Shown piece after piece: positions 1-12,380 of a stretch of 64,000 bases of DNA (position 1 is its first letter; every line of letters begins with the position of its first letter). Below the pieces are notes generated by a model. It did no database searches. It was not told where the DNA came from and was given only the letters and a program-made list of their open reading frames with translations. Made by a program: the position numbers and the translations under genes. The stretch is taken from NCBI GenBank assembly GCA_022579005.1, contig MU401478.1:186001-250000 (forward strand). The letters are read 5' to 3'. This stretch comes from Poronia punctata. Taxonomy: Eukaryota; Ascomycota; Sordariomycetes; Xylariales; Xylariaceae.

Positions 1-947
1 GACTCGCTTGCTCATGGGGGCGGTATGTGGGGATCTATGAAGGGAAAAAAGAGATGTGTGGTTCTTGCGCAGGGGTTTTATGAATGGTTGAAGAAGAATG
101 GTGGGAGGGATAAGTTGCCGCATTTTGTCAAACGGATGGATGGGAAGTTGATGTGTTTTGCTGGGTTGTGGGATGTTGTGCAATATGAAAGTGAGTTCCC
201 CTCCCCTTCCTTCTTCTTTTTCACATCCTCCCTATCTTTTTTGTTCTTGTATGTTGCTAATCCCGGGGGGGGGGGGAAAAAACCCCGAAAATAGACGAAG
301 ATGAAAAACGCTACACATATACAATCATAACAACAGACTCCAACAAACAACTCAACTTCCTCCACGACCGCATGCCCGTCATCCTGGAAAACGGGTCCGA
401 GAAACTCCGCAAATGGCTCGACCCGAACCGCTACGAATGGTCAAAGGAGTTGCAGTCTCTCCTTCGACCCTTTGATGGCGAGCTCGAGGTCTATCCCGTC
501 AGCAAAGATGTCGGCAAAGTAGGCAATAATTCGCCGACGTTTATCATACCCGTCGATAGCAAGGAGAATAAGTCGAATATTGCCAATTTCTTTGCCAAGG
601 CCCCGGCGAAGAAGGATAAGGATAAGGACAAGGACAAGGATAAGGCTGGGACTGCTGCAAGTATAGGGAAGAATGTGAAAGCTGAGGAGGGTAGTGGAAA
701 GATGGAAGTGAAAGTGAAGGAGGAAGATCGTGAAGAGGAGTTTAGTAAAGGGGATGGCTTCGTGGATGAGGACAGGAATGACAACGTTGAAGCCAAGCTT
801 GAAGGCGAGGAGAAAGAGGAGGAAAAGGAGAAGGGGAGACCTGTTGTCGCTGGTGTTAAGCGGGAAGCGGAGGACTCGGTTGAGCAGGAACCCCCTAAGA
901 AGAAAGTTGTACAGCAAAGCATTGATGAACTACTTACTAAGAAATAA
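1..947 (+). CDS. SRAP/HMCES-family protein (5' partial)
   Basis: Exons 1..190 and 295..947; the 5' end, with the expected catalytic Cys2, lies outside the window. SRAP proteins (bacterial YedK, human HMCES) form covalent crosslinks to abasic sites in single-stranded DNA and protect replication forks. Visible family signatures are GFYEWLKK, the conserved Glu region, and HDRMPVIL with the conserved His. The intron 191..294 has a GTGAGT donor, a TGCTAAT branch site, a TAG acceptor and an internal G run; joining it restores the frame through NEDEKRYTYTIITTDS. After the SRAP fold comes a charged Lys/Asp/Glu-rich tail with a KDKDKDK run, a PPKKK nuclear-localisation-like motif and two PIP-box-like stretches. 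The family call is secure; the nuclear role is inferred from homologues. Confidence 0.9.
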
Positions 948-1400
948 GCTAGGCAGAATGAAACTCACTTTCAAATGAGATAGATGGAGATAGGCGGGAA
1001 AAGGACTAAGATCACAGAGGAAGACCTTTCATATCATATGAACATATTCTCATTCAATTGGCATCCTAATATTCGTAAAAAGCATGATCCCCTTGGCCCT
1101 GTTGTAGGACTTCCCACTTTGTATTCGAGCTGTCCCTGCCCATATGATAGACCTCGGCGGCATTGGGAGAAAACGTTTCGTCGTCGCTCTCCTGAAGCAA
1201 CTCCATTCCTTTCCTGATCCGCCACATCCATGATCCAATTCTCGAATTTAATGAAAGTCGGCTGATGTATCCCTAGGTTGAGAAATTATCAGCATATATA
1301 CCCACCTCAGAGGCCAGGCCGGGGATACGGGAAAGGGAAGCAAATGAGATCGGCCTGGATAGGTGTAAAGCCGAAAAATACTTACTGGCATTAGTCGCAT
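948..1400. other. Intergenic, 3' flanks of convergent genes
   Basis: This stretch separates the SRAP gene from the minus-strand coiled-coil gene that converges on it. It presumably holds both 3' UTRs. I see no coding frame or repeat that I can support. Confidence 0.5.
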
Positions 1401-1941
1401 TCAGTCGCTCAAAGCCCATTTCCTGATGGCCTCGGAGTCGTTGGGCGGCATCTGCTGTAGGTCGTCCAAGCGTCGCTTGTTGATGTCGACCAACTGCTGC
1501 CGTGCGTCATCCAGCTCCCTCTTCACTTGAGCGAGTTCCTCGAGGACGGTCCTCAGCTCTTTCTTGAGCATGGAAACGATGTTCACAATCTGGCTCGAGA
1601 GACCAGCGGACTGCTGCACAGCGGCGCTGATAGTCTTGGTTTCCAACTGGTCTCGATCCGCCTCCTTCCAGTCCTGGCCGGACCCGTCGATGGTCCTCCC
1701 ATCTTTGGAATTCCGTAACGGCGACCCTGAGCTCTCGGCCGGCCCGTCCGGCGTCTCCGGGCGGGAGCTATCCAACAAAGATGCACATGTCAGCTCTCAC
1801 ACACACATGCCGCGGAAGTGTATCGGACCAGTAAGTAGGGAAAGATGAAACATCAGGACGGTTATACCTCATTTCTGTACCGGATTTCGAGCGAGGGGCC
1901 ATCTTTATGCTACTGCTTCGTCGGAACGGCAACATGTCCAT
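1401..1941 (-). CDS. Small coiled-coil protein, unknown function
   Basis: Two exons on the minus strand: 1868..1941 (ATG at 1941) and 1401..1767, giving 146 aa. The intron 1768..1867 starts GTATAAC and ends GATAG; the join gives GTEMSSRPETPD and keeps the frame. The N-terminus is basic and Ser-rich (MDMLPFRRSSS), the middle is Pro/Ser/Gly-rich and disordered, and the second half is a clear heptad-like coiled coil (LKKELRTVLEELAQVKREL). I see no basic region of bZIP type, no membrane segment and no signal peptide. The family is not recognised. It could be a small nuclear or scaffold protein, but nothing in the sequence decides this. Confidence 0.6.
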
Positions 1942-3355
1942 ACCGCCAGTGCAAGAAGAAAATACCCTAGAGATTAAATAGAGAGGACGCGGCTCATGGC
2001 GCGATGGGATTCGGGGCTGGTCAACTTATGTCAGGACTATGTATGCATCGGCCCAAAATATATGGGACGGCGGCAAGGAGGCTGGAAACGTACAGAGCCG
2101 AAAATCCATGGCGCATACAGTTGTCATCATAGTACGAGTACCGAGTGAGAGGCAGTGCCGGCACGCTGTGGATCCGGGGGACAACTCGACTAACCTACCT
2201 AGACTTTTGCTGGCTGGTCTTCGTGTTGTGACTACAGTCCACACGTACATGAGACGATGAAAACACACCGCCGGACACATCTGGTCGGGTGGGGCCCGGG
2301 CAAGGAGGCTGATTGGAACGTGGACAGCCCATTATCCCATCAACTACAGATGGCCAAGCGAAAACGCCACCGTGTAGGAACAAGGCGAACCAGACTCTGT
2401 CGTCTTCTTTCTCTTTTCGGGTCTCTGTAAGGCAAACGTTGACGTTTCAAACATAGTCCAGCCATGCTAGCTTGGTTGCTTCCGGCAAGGACTTTTGTCG
2501 AGCTGTCTGCTCACATCAGTCACACGGAGTTCGAGCAATAGCCGCTTGAGCCTTGGGGCTTGGATGGGCATGCACATGATAGGGAACCTCATCGACCACG
2601 AATGGCACATTGCTTCGCCTCGAGGAAAAAGCACTGCGATCGGCGTCTACCTCTGCGGCGAACAGAGTGGACAGGTAAGCAACTACTTCTATTAGGTAAA
2701 GTAAAGTATGCATAGTTGGAGCCCAATGCGGCCCCGTCACCTGGGGAGTGCCCTGTATCAAGATTGGTATTTTTGTTCGTTTTCAAAGGGAGGTCGGGAA
2801 CAACAGGGAAGCCATTGGCCACAGAACTGCTATCGTGGGACAGCTAGCCACGTCATGGCCAATACATCCACCTTTCAGGATCATCTGAGGAAGGCATGTA
2901 TGTCACTGCATACTATCGAGTAAAGGTACATCAATATCAAGCTAATCATGTGCTGGCGGCTATGCGTCCGGGATGCGTTTTTGTTCAGATGTTAAAAGTT
3001 TGGTGGCAAGGGAGCATCGATCGTTAAGAAAAAGGTAGGTAGACTTATCTGCACTTGGACAAGTGCCGGTGGGATTGAGATTTATCAGGTTAGGTAAGAT
3101 ATGCATAGATAAAAGATCCCTGGTTAGGATCATGTAGCCTGATGAAATCTAAAGGTTAGATAATTACGAGTATGAGCAGGTTCGTCTCAATTATGAGGTT
3201 GGTGCTACCAACAATAATACATGTAAATTAAATTAATAGAAGGCATGATGGACATTCTGTAGATAGGCAGATAGGACCTTCCTACGAGCGAGCAGGCAGT
3301 CGAGTCGACTCAAGTCCGATCGGTCGAAATCTGTGAGCGCTAAACCGGATATGAT
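1942..3355. other. Intergenic, no supported gene
   Basis: I see only short overlapping frames with no protein character, plus scattered GGTAGGTA-type tetranucleotide runs (for example near 3032). It should contain the promoter of the minus-strand gene ending at 1941. Confidence 0.45.
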
Positions 3356-3916
3356 TTACCTTTGTCCTTGACCGGGTGGGCAACTGCTACCCAGTTCGTG
3401 CCAGGTAGGTACCCAACTCCAATCATCTATTGAATCATCTTTTTCGTCGTACATGTAGGAGGAATTGGCTTTCTCCAAACTCAAAATCTTCCGTTGCAGC
3501 TCCCTGATCATCTGCTCTTGATGAAGCTCGAGGGCCGTCCTCATTTTGCGCGGCGGATTGTCCCAGTCTGCCAAAGGAATACTGTTCTGGAGCGTTGACT
3601 CGAGCATTTCGATCTTCCGACTCTGGTATTTGGTCTTGTGGTCCAACTCCCAATTCTGACTAGCCAATTCTATGTGGTAGGCTTTTAATCCATGGAATTT
3701 TGCCTCCGCCTCCTTACACTTCCGCTCCCACTCGTGCGCGTTGGCCTCGGCTTCGGCCTTGCCAGCCCCGAGCTCTTTGACTAGATTCTCGATGCTGGTG
3801 AGCTCCGGCATGGCTTTTGCGAGCCGCGCCAAGGAGTTGGACACTTTGTCTTCCAGCGACAGATCCACTGGCCCGGTCATGGCCACCACCTTTTGTGCTA
3901 CCCCAAGGTTGCCCAT
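3356..3916 (-). CDS. Coiled-coil hypothetical protein, 5' end uncertain
   Basis: The clear part is 186 aa from ATG 3916 to the stop at 3356. It contains a long charged coiled-coil segment (KELGAGKAEAEANAHEWERK onward) and a Trp-rich acidic end (DDSIDDWSWVPTW). The family is not recognised. The start is doubtful. The frame stays open above the ATG, and a possible 46-nt intron (GTGAGT at 3977 to CAG at 3932) would join it to an open stretch 3978..4172 that reads like protein (GYRQVLKKPWDLLNGTATLS). That stretch has no ATG, so it would need another upstream exon. Either the short model is right or the gene has several small 5' exons. Orientation matches the coiled-coil gene at 1401..1941, but the sequences are not obviously related. 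Confidence 0.5.
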   Translation of the reverse strand: MGNLGVAQKVVAMTGPVDLSLEDKVSNSLARLAKAMPELTSIENLVKELGAGKAEAEANAHEWERKCKEAEAKFHGLKAYHIELASQNWELDHKTKYQSRKIEMLESTLQNSIPLADWDNPPRKMRTALELHQEQMIRELQRKILSLEKANSSYMYDEKDDSIDDWSWVPTWHELGSSCPPGQGQR

Positions 3917-4172
3917 GTTAGTGAATGAGCACTGCGATAATGGTAATATAGTATCTCTATTTTTGATGATCACTCACGTGTATCTGCGGAAGACTCCGCC
4001 AGCCAGCCGGACTGAGTGTTGCCGTGCCGTTCAGAAGGTCCCACGGCTTTTTGAGGACTTGACGATATCCGGCTTCAGCATATGCAGTATGGTGATGATA
4101 ACACGCGAGTTTGCATGCAATTTCGTGGCTAGTGTATTCTCGAGCAGGGTTCGCCTGCTCGACCTCGTTGAT

Positions 4173-4870
4173 TTACCTGTTATATACCGGCGTCACTACG
4201 AGTAGAAGTTGTATGTGTTAGCTATTGCTATCTTTTCTGCACTGTGGTATACTCGGCTTGGTCTAACCTAACCTAGTCGACTACAAACCGTGAGATGGCG
4301 CTTAACCACTTGAATTATAGGCATGCATGGGATGACTCCGGATTGGTCCGCGATTTTGTGCCCCGTCACATTGGATACGCGTACGAGTAGGTACGTGCGC
4401 ATAATCTGACGCCTAACCCACCACATTATATATTTTGTGGTGCTGATACCGACCACCTGCTTATAGGTACCCGATCATGCATTGTACTCGTACGTGTAGC
4501 CGATCATTTCCACAGCACCCCGGCGATTCGAGCCGATAGGTGGTTGGTTGCCAAAATACACCGCCCACCCCCATCGTGGTCATTTTACAAAGCACATATG
4601 GACTACCTACACTACACTCTAACATAACTTGTCCAACTGGCAATGATGCTCTTATGCCACAGGGTCGAAGCCATCTGTTCCTGGCACACAGCGACCACAG
4701 ACGATCTGATTCGCACATCTCATACAGTCTTGGATAACCGATGCGTGCATAATAGTACTTCGAAGGCTTAGGTGCCGTGGCGTATCCCGTCACTCTCGAA
4801 TACGATACGAGACATAGCACGGCGGGCCTGCCGGTGGTACTGAGATGTTCGGTCGGTTCCCGGTCTGAAG
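4173..4870. other. Intergenic, promoter side of the NLR-like gene
   Basis: Divergent promoter region between the minus-strand coiled-coil gene and the plus-strand NACHT gene. A 144-codon minus frame at 4461..4895 shows no recognisable domain and overlaps the NACHT start, so I do not call it. Confidence 0.4.
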
Positions 4871-7800
4871 ATGTTACTTCATCAACTCTACCCACCTTCA
4901 GGTTTGTCGAATCCTAGCCGCATCGATGCCGAGTAAGTTTACCCTTTCATGCGATGCAGATGGAAGCCACTACAGAGCACAAGCAACTAAACCCTGATTT
5001 TTACTCAGTATTGTGCTCGTCCACGGTCTTCAGGGGCACTATTCCCGGACGTGGACGGCCGAGGACAATACAGTCTGGCCAAGAGATCTTTTGCCAAACA
5101 TCCTCCAAAGACCTGAGGATGGGGGAAGCATCAACGTCCGTGTCCTGTCGCTCGACTACGGAGGGTCGATTGGCGAGACCACTACCAAGACCGGAATCTA
5201 TATCACTGCGCGAAGCCTACTGCAACTTTTGGTCGACAAGCGAGATGACCCCCGAGCCGCCTGGAGGCCCATCATCTTTGTGGGCCATAGTCTTGGGAGT
5301 ATTATCATCAAACGGGTAACTGATATCGCACATACTTGATCTGCTCTGCTCCGGTACTAACTGATGACGGGAAGGCAATCCAAGTGGCCTACCTGAATAC
5401 CATGTTCAAATCTATTAGGCATAATATATTGGGTGTTGTAAGTTATGTCCCGCGAACGGGAGACCCATAGTGTTAACCTGACACCAAAAAAGGTTTACTT
5501 TGCAACATTTCATCATGGAACAGCGGGGGAATTTTCGTCCTACCTGAATAAGCTCCTAAAGTGCCATGCCCCGAGGTTGAAGTCGTTTCCGATGGTAACA
5601 ATATCGCCTACCAAAGACATGGTAAAGCAGATTGAGGAGAATTCCGGCTCGCTAAAAGTTACATCGCAAGATTTTGGAAATCTCTTGGATAGGTTGGACT
5701 TTCAAAACTTTGTGGAGGATCGTCCGACGGAACTAGTTGAATCTGTGGTATATTCCTGCCCTAACCAGTCCGTGAGTTTCTTTGAAATATGTGCGGATGC
5801 TAAACATCTGTATCTGTAGGTGGTGCAAAAGCACCAAGGGACGATAGGAATCGTTACCGGGAACACGGCGTTGCTTTTGGGCGACCATCTTGGGCTTTGC
5901 AAGTTCGGGGGGACTGGAGATGAAGAAAAACGATTCGTCGTGGTCTGGAAGGGGATGAAAAGGATGATACAAGCATCTCCCAGGCGAAAGAGTATGTTTG
6001 ATGTGCTAATTGCCTCCATTGGTCAAAACTAGCCACTGTCGCTAACTATCATACCTCAGAGCTTGTCGAGAAGCGCAAAAAAGCGCTTGATTTGCTGTGT
6101 CCCGACGTACTATGCCAGTCCATGATGGACAAGACGCCATGCGTAGGCACGGGGCAGTGGTTCCTGAGGCTGCCTGAAGTCGAACAATGGCTTGCTGGGA
6201 CGTCCGACCAGAGGCTCTGGGTCTCCGGCAGATCAGGTTGTGGTAAAAGCTATCTCGCAAAACAGATCGTCGACAGAATATACGACCGGGATATGCAGGA
6301 GGGGCGGGAGGCGTCGGTAATATGCGCCTTTCTGCGTGAGCCCAATCCAACACATGTCGATTTAAATGATGTTCTCTCTGGAATTCTCGAGCAAGCACTG
6401 GACGTCGAGCCTGAGCTATACATTGACCGGCCATTCACGGCAGACAGCAAGTTTAGAAATATGTTAAACAAGGCTCGCAAAAGAGAGCCGAGCCGACACG
6501 TCCGCAAGGCCCTTCCAGCAGAGAACAATTTGGAGGGTTTATTAGCAGCCACTGTCCGCCAAGTTCTGGATATAAAACCGAGGCTGATACGCGAGATTCT
6601 GACGCGCGGCTGGCCTGATGCTAAGCCGCCCCTCGGCTGGACACCGGACTATAGGGAACTCTGGTTAGAAGTCATGAGACGGACGTTGACGACTAGGCCT
6701 CTCAGTCTTGTGGTGGATGGGTTTGATCAAATGGAAAGGCAGGACCGGGAAGCGTTCTTCGAGATGCTCGAACAGCTCAAGAAGAGACCTGAGGGAAAGA
6801 AGCGGGGGCTTTATAAACTAAAGTTGCTTTTCTTTACTAATGAGATGTATCCAAGTCTAGACCGGGAATCGGCCAAATACCAGTTTGTCCGGTATGTCAT
6901 CGGACCAGAAAACGGCCGAGCGGAGCTGGAAAGAAATATGGCGTCCCGTTCGAAAATATTGTACAGATTGCGTCCCCACTATGCCAGAGTCTGCGGCAAC
7001 CTAGCTCAACAGGTACTCAAGGCGGCGAGTGGGAATTATCTGTACGCGGAGGTGATGATGGGGAGCCTGAAGCACGCTCATTATAGCGAAGATGGATTAC
7101 GTGATCTGTTGAATAACCCACCAAGCGACACACTTGGGCTATATGACCACGTACTGGGAAAAGTATGGGAAAATGAGGAGAATAGGAGATTCGTGAAACG
7201 GGTATTGCTGTGGGTCGCTTTTCAGCAGGAACCACTGAGCCTGGTCGAACTTAGGGAGGCGTTGGCACTCCAGAAGGCAAAGGACATCACCGGCCGGGAC
7301 AATCTGACTGTTGAGGATGTCGAGGATTGTCTGGATGATCATGCCGAGCACATGATGCAGCGCTTTTGTGGACACCTTGTCAAGTTCGAAAATGGCCGAG
7401 TCGAACTCGTTCATCCAAGTCTAAGAAAGTACCTCACCACTAAAGCGAAGAATCTTCGGGGTAAGGGCAGCGACAACGTCGAGCTCTGTAACCATGCCGA
7501 GTTTTACATGGAAGAGGCAGAAAGCCACCAGACGTTAGGTACTCTCTGTGCCACCTACCTAACCATGCCACACTTTTCCGAGCCCGTCCGGTCCGGCGAA
7601 ATCCAAGACTGGAACACATGGCAGGCAGAAGTCAAAGTTCGAATGCGGAGATACCCCTTGTTACGATACGCCGCTCTACATTGGTCCGTCCACCTGAAGT
7701 TGGCTCGAGGACTGAAAGTACCGGGGAGTATGATCCGGGATAGTAGGGCCCAACGGGAACGGCAGCAGCGACTGGAAAATGGACAAGAGGGCTTTGCTCA

Positions 7801-8050
7801 GAACTGGGCCGAAGTTGGATGTTATTTCCATGACGAGCACGAGACAACCTACCCCGGACTCTGTCGCGTAGACGAGCAAGTTAGCCAGATACCACCTCCA
7901 ACCGGAACGGGAACGCTACCGTCGACATCCCACGGGCCGGCATCATCACATGGCTGGGAGCAGAAGCGAATCTCAAAATACGGCAGGCATTCCTTTGTCA
8001 GGGCCACCCGCAAGGTTGTAGCCAAGTTAAAGCACGATGATACGAGTTAA
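4871..8050 (+). CDS. NLR-like STAND protein: SesB-like hydrolase + NACHT
   Basis: Six exons, 957 aa: 4871..4932, 5009..5315, 5375..5437, 5493..5771, 5820..5991, 6060..8050. All five introns have GT-AG ends and preserve the frame; the start MLLHQLYPPSG leads straight into the hydrolase strand DADIVLVHGLQGH. The N-terminal domain is an alpha/beta hydrolase of the SesB type: nucleophile Ser115 in GHSLG, and a late His260 in GDHLG. Next comes a NACHT NTPase: Walker A GRSGCGKS at about 351-358, Walker B LSLVVDGFDQ at about 509-518, and the usual downstream VHPSLRKYL motif. Fungal proteins of this build act as STAND switches in heterokaryon incompatibility and innate-immunity-like responses. No ankyrin, WD40 or TPR repeats follow; the protein ends about 200 residues after VHPSLRKYL. 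Family assignment is firm, the biological role is inference. Confidence 0.9.
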
Positions 8051-9580
8051 GAATATCTAATCGTTAGATGCATAATAAATTCGACAAGCGGCAATGGCAA
8101 CAAGTCCCGGAAAGCAGGGTCGTAACCAGACGACTAAATTTCCTGCTTCTGTGTCAGATTTGAAAGGCCGACGACATGCTGTTCTAAAACAGAAAGAAGC
8201 TACCACAATCGAAACTCCTAGGTCAGTCAGACGCAAATAGGTACATTATCACCACCCCGCGTGTCCCTGGGTTTCGCGATCACCGGGCGCTCCTGGCTTC
8301 TACTCCTATCCCATGGCAAGAGAGGACGGGTAGTCTGCGCCGATGCTCGTTTTGATGCGTGGAACTTTGTCGCCTCCGGGCTTTATACCACCGGGCCACG
8401 TGCAACGCATTGGGTTGAAGAACTTTGCCATCTTATTCAAGGCGCCAAGGCGCCAAAAATCCTCAGTCTGTTTCGACATTGGGCCCCTTTGGAAAGCATA
8501 GGGATCATTTTGCACTTGGACTGAATGGCTCGGAGTTTTCAGCAAGTCTCCTTGGACCTTTTTTGATGCCCCAGCGCTGTGGCGGGGGGCGGGATTCTCA
8601 AAGCGAGGGGAATATATATGGCGAGGGGATCATGGGCAAAGATGATTATGTATATGATAACGAGTTCTCCAAGTCTACGACAGGAAGCGACTGACAAGTG
8701 ACGGTACCGTTAGACGCGGAATGCTGTTTGACGAAGTAAATTTGGGGCTTTTTTCTTCCCACCAAAGAGATATCAGACATGACCAAGATAACTACTAGAG
8801 GGCTTTTACGATTTTATCCCTTAGTACCTTTTTGAGTATAGCCTGCCAATATGGTGAGCTACAAATACGAAATGTCTTGCAATTTCTATTCCGATTACAA
8901 AACAGGGGGACTAGGATGCTGCGAGCGACGTGACAAATTGTTACCGTCAGGTGCGCGCTGTATGGCTTGGTCGAGTGTGCATTCCGAGATACGAGAATAC
9001 CTTGAGTACTTGTAGCCGACGGAAGCTGTGCTACGTGTGCAGGTACAGCTTGCCGTAGTAGTAGTCTAATCTGGCTGTCAGCGTAATGTTAGCCGGGAAA
9101 GCACGGGGCAGGTTAGTAGTTAGTCCCATATGCTCAAAGTCACCTGCAGATGTACAATGGCGGATTTGGGGCGATATGACGTTATTTATGGAGTGGTAGA
9201 GGAGAATAATTGATCGCAGAAGGCGTTTTGGGGAAGACAGTGTATGTGAAGAGTGATTGACTGCAAGTGCTGGTGGCTAGACTAAACACCACTCCCTAAG
9301 TACATACCTTAACCACTGCAGCAGGCAAAACCCTGTGAGAGAAGAAGGATGAGTGAGCCCGACTACCTACGTCATAGCTACATACTCTGTTGATGTTGCC
9401 CTGGCACGCCTGGGCCCGAAAGTGCAAAGTACGCGTACTCACATGTTTACAGTATCAACTTGGTTGCCACGGAAACTTGGCAAACAAAAAGAAGAAATCT
9501 CAACCTCAAACCTTGCAAACTGTACTTGATCATGAATGAACGCAACGAGTATCAATGAGAAGTCGCAACTCTGGGAAAAA
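8051..9580. other. Intergenic, no supported gene
   Basis: Contains the 3' flank of the NLR-like gene. The only notable frame is a 48-codon basic ORF at 8094..8240 (starts MATSPGKQGRNQ), which has no support beyond being open. Nothing else stands out. Confidence 0.4.
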
Positions 9581-9585
9581 TCATC

Positions 9586-9739
9586 TATATAAGAACATAT
9601 TCTCCCACACTTGTTCTGTCTTCCATTCCTTTCTCTCATCCCACCACCAATTCCAACTCAACCACTCTCTACTACGATGAGCATTTGGATGCACTTCATG
9701 CCTTTACGACGAAGACAACAGCAACGTTGTAAATAATGT
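9586..9739 (+). promoter_or_regulatory. Promoter-like unit with a 19-codon ORF
   Basis: A TATATAAG box near 9586 is followed by a pyrimidine/CA-rich leader typical of strongly expressed fungal mRNAs, then ATG at 9677 opening a 19-codon frame (MSIWMHFMPLRRRQQQRCK) that ends TAA. A GTAAAT at the end could be a weak donor leading to an acceptor near 9841, but the extended frame closes after about 30 codons. It may be the 5' end of a lost or non-coding transcript. No homology is recognised. Confidence 0.3.
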
Positions 9740-12380
9740 GTGATACCTCTTGTTGATTTCCCCCCCCGTTCGGTATCGTGATCGGTATATGTTCTACCTA
9801 CTATATCTATCTGGAATTGTGACTGATCCTTGGCTTGAATAGGCTTTCGGATGACTCCGGTGTCGTCATTGAACTGGCAATGACGGTATATACGCGACAC
9901 TTTCCCCACTACGAGAGCGGAAGGAATGCATTTGTCTGGAACAAGCTCTATGTAGCCAAACCAGCTGTGCCACCAACCAAGGGAAAATAAGTGCTCGGCA
10001 ATAACCCGTTGGCATACGCTCTTTCGATGTTTTCGTCTGGAAGCTGAACCAAATCGGGTGGCCATGATTCCCAGAAAGACGAAGAGCCGGGGTCCCCAAG
10101 TTGCACGCCGGTCTCGATGCCTGTACCCTACAATTCCGGCCCGCCATGATGGACATGGGCCACACGCTACGTACTCAACGCCAACAAGTAGGTGTACCCC
10201 TCTTGTATGGCAGTGGCACGTCGCTACGACTACCTAATCTTGGTACGTGACCTTTGATTCCCATCGTGGGTTGGTGATGCATTTCCGCTTACTGACTGCC
10301 TGCTCTCCAATTAGTCTTTCCTTTTTGATATTTCTCAGAGGGGCGGAGGGATGCCCCCTCTACTTACCCACATACGCCAACACCACTGGACCATATGGGG
10401 TGACGTGAGTCTTTGTTGCGTCGGTCACTGTCCTCTGCAGCGTCTAATGTCTCGTCTCACTTGGGTTTGCCGACATTTGCTACATTTGGGGGGGGGGTTC
10501 CATACTCCCACTCCCATTCCCACTCCCACCCGACTCCTGATCCTTGCACGCCTTGGTTTATCTTCTTGATCCAATCCATCGACCCATGATCTGGTCTATG
10601 AACGGGGCCTCTGCCATCATCATCTACCACTGCGTGCGGGGACACGAGTATTGGTCTTTTATACTCTTCAAGGCAGCGATGCCATGCCCTACTACAAGCC
10701 ACCTTTCCAACTTCGGCCCCCCACGAAATGGTTCAAGAGTCAAGACACGGTTTACTCGACCAAACCGGGTTATTCAGCGTCACTTGACTATACCCACCCC
10801 TTATCCTTTGCCCTGAGAGATTTGTCTCGGAACCGAGGCCAGAATCAGGGAATTGCCCTTGCCGGTGATACGGGCAACTCTTCGCGGAGCTTGCGATGTG
10901 CTTGCGGTGTCGTGTGCTGAATGACGATGCCCCCGCGACTCGGAACTAGTCCAACAGAGGGTTGGCTGTAAGCGTCGGCCCTCTCGAAAAAGCCGCCGGT
11001 TTTCCGACCTATGCAACGTCAGCAACGACCCCCTTTGGGCATTGGTCTCGACCAGAACAAGCTCCAAACCGTTGGCATGATGTCGCGACGACAAAACCAT
11101 GATTTCCCACTTCAGTACTCGTACTACTAGGTAATTGGGCAGACTCCTGTGCACCGAGAGTCCTACGAACCTGGGCGTTTTCCATTGACCGCGGAGACTG
11201 AGAGATACGGCTGGACAGGATTCTCCCATCACACCCATTTCCCCACCACCCCCGACAATTCGTCTCTACTCGAGACTCTTGGACCAAGCATGATAGGCAT
11301 TGGCGAGAGCGCACCATGGATGTCTGTCCCTATTCACTACGACATTACTTGGCAAAAGATGCTCTTTGGCACTTGCACCCCTCGCCTCTGCCTCCGCGAT
11401 GGCGGCCGTCAATAGCGCGTCAGGGTACCGACGTGGCTGGGGTATTCAGTATTCAGCGCTCAGGGACAGAAAAGTTGACGAGTGGTTTTTTATCCGGTTC
11501 CGACTTTGCCTATCCCTGAGATGCCGTCTTTTGAGGAGTGGTTGACTGACTAACGTCTACTTTTACTCGCGCGCTACCAAACTCGACACCATTGTCACGA
11601 TGAAGATATACATGCAATGCACAAGTTCAAGCTGAGAAAGATGGTGGGGGGTGGGAATTTATGAGCAAGTCTTTCTCACTCGACTTATCCCATCTAAGCT
11701 ATTGAAGAAAACAATCAGATTGGAATAGGGGACGTTGCCGTAGTACAAAGGCAAACAGGAACACCTACCTCCAAGACGGGAAAGGTTTTTGGTGGGGTGG
11801 CAGAGGACGTACAATGTGCATGGGGGGACAAACGTCCTACCTCTCTGGCTACTTACCTATTCTGGGCGAACCCAATCTACCGCGCCTCCGGTGTGATGGT
11901 CCTTGATATTGTGGTATTAGGGGGAGTCGATGGCAACATCGCTAATACAAGACGGTGGTGATGTTGATAACAGGACTGCGGGAGTTGGGACCCGGGTAGA
12001 TGGATATTGGAGAGGATCAGGTCGCCAAACAGGCTGCAAATACTATTGATCTGATAATCGTAATGGGTTGGAGGTGGAGGCTCAGGGCCTCAGGCTGGTT
12101 GGGTGATGAGGGACGGAAAACTTGAAAGATGGTTTCTGGCGGGCGCATCATGCATGATGTCTCTAAATACTGTGTTTTCAAGGGGTTGTGGATGATCTGC
12201 TGTAGCCTGTAGGGTCTGTACTCTTTCTACTTGGTTACTGTATATGTAGATATGTGGTATTGTGATGTTGGTAACCAGTTGATTTGTTTTGAGGATATCA
12301 CGAGTAGAGTCAGGGATCAGGAGATATCAGAGGAAGACGTATAGAACCCAATTGGAGGGTTTCCGACATCTACTGAACTG
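9740..12380. other. Intergenic, no supported gene
   Basis: Many short frames on both strands, none with protein-like composition or a domain. A short G run lies near 10490 followed by CTCCCATTCCCACTCCCACC-type sequence. I see no genes here; regulatory sequence for the neighbours is possible. Confidence 0.4.

Noticed and set aside
1401..1941. bZIP transcription factor
   Set aside because: The coiled coil is present but no basic DNA-binding region with the bZIP Asn/Arg pattern precedes it.
4461..4895. 144-codon minus-strand frame
   Set aside because: No domain, no homologous motif, and it overlaps the supported first exon of the NLR-like gene.
8094..8240. 48-codon basic ORF downstream of the NLR-like gene
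   Set aside because: Open frame only; no splice, domain or conservation evidence.
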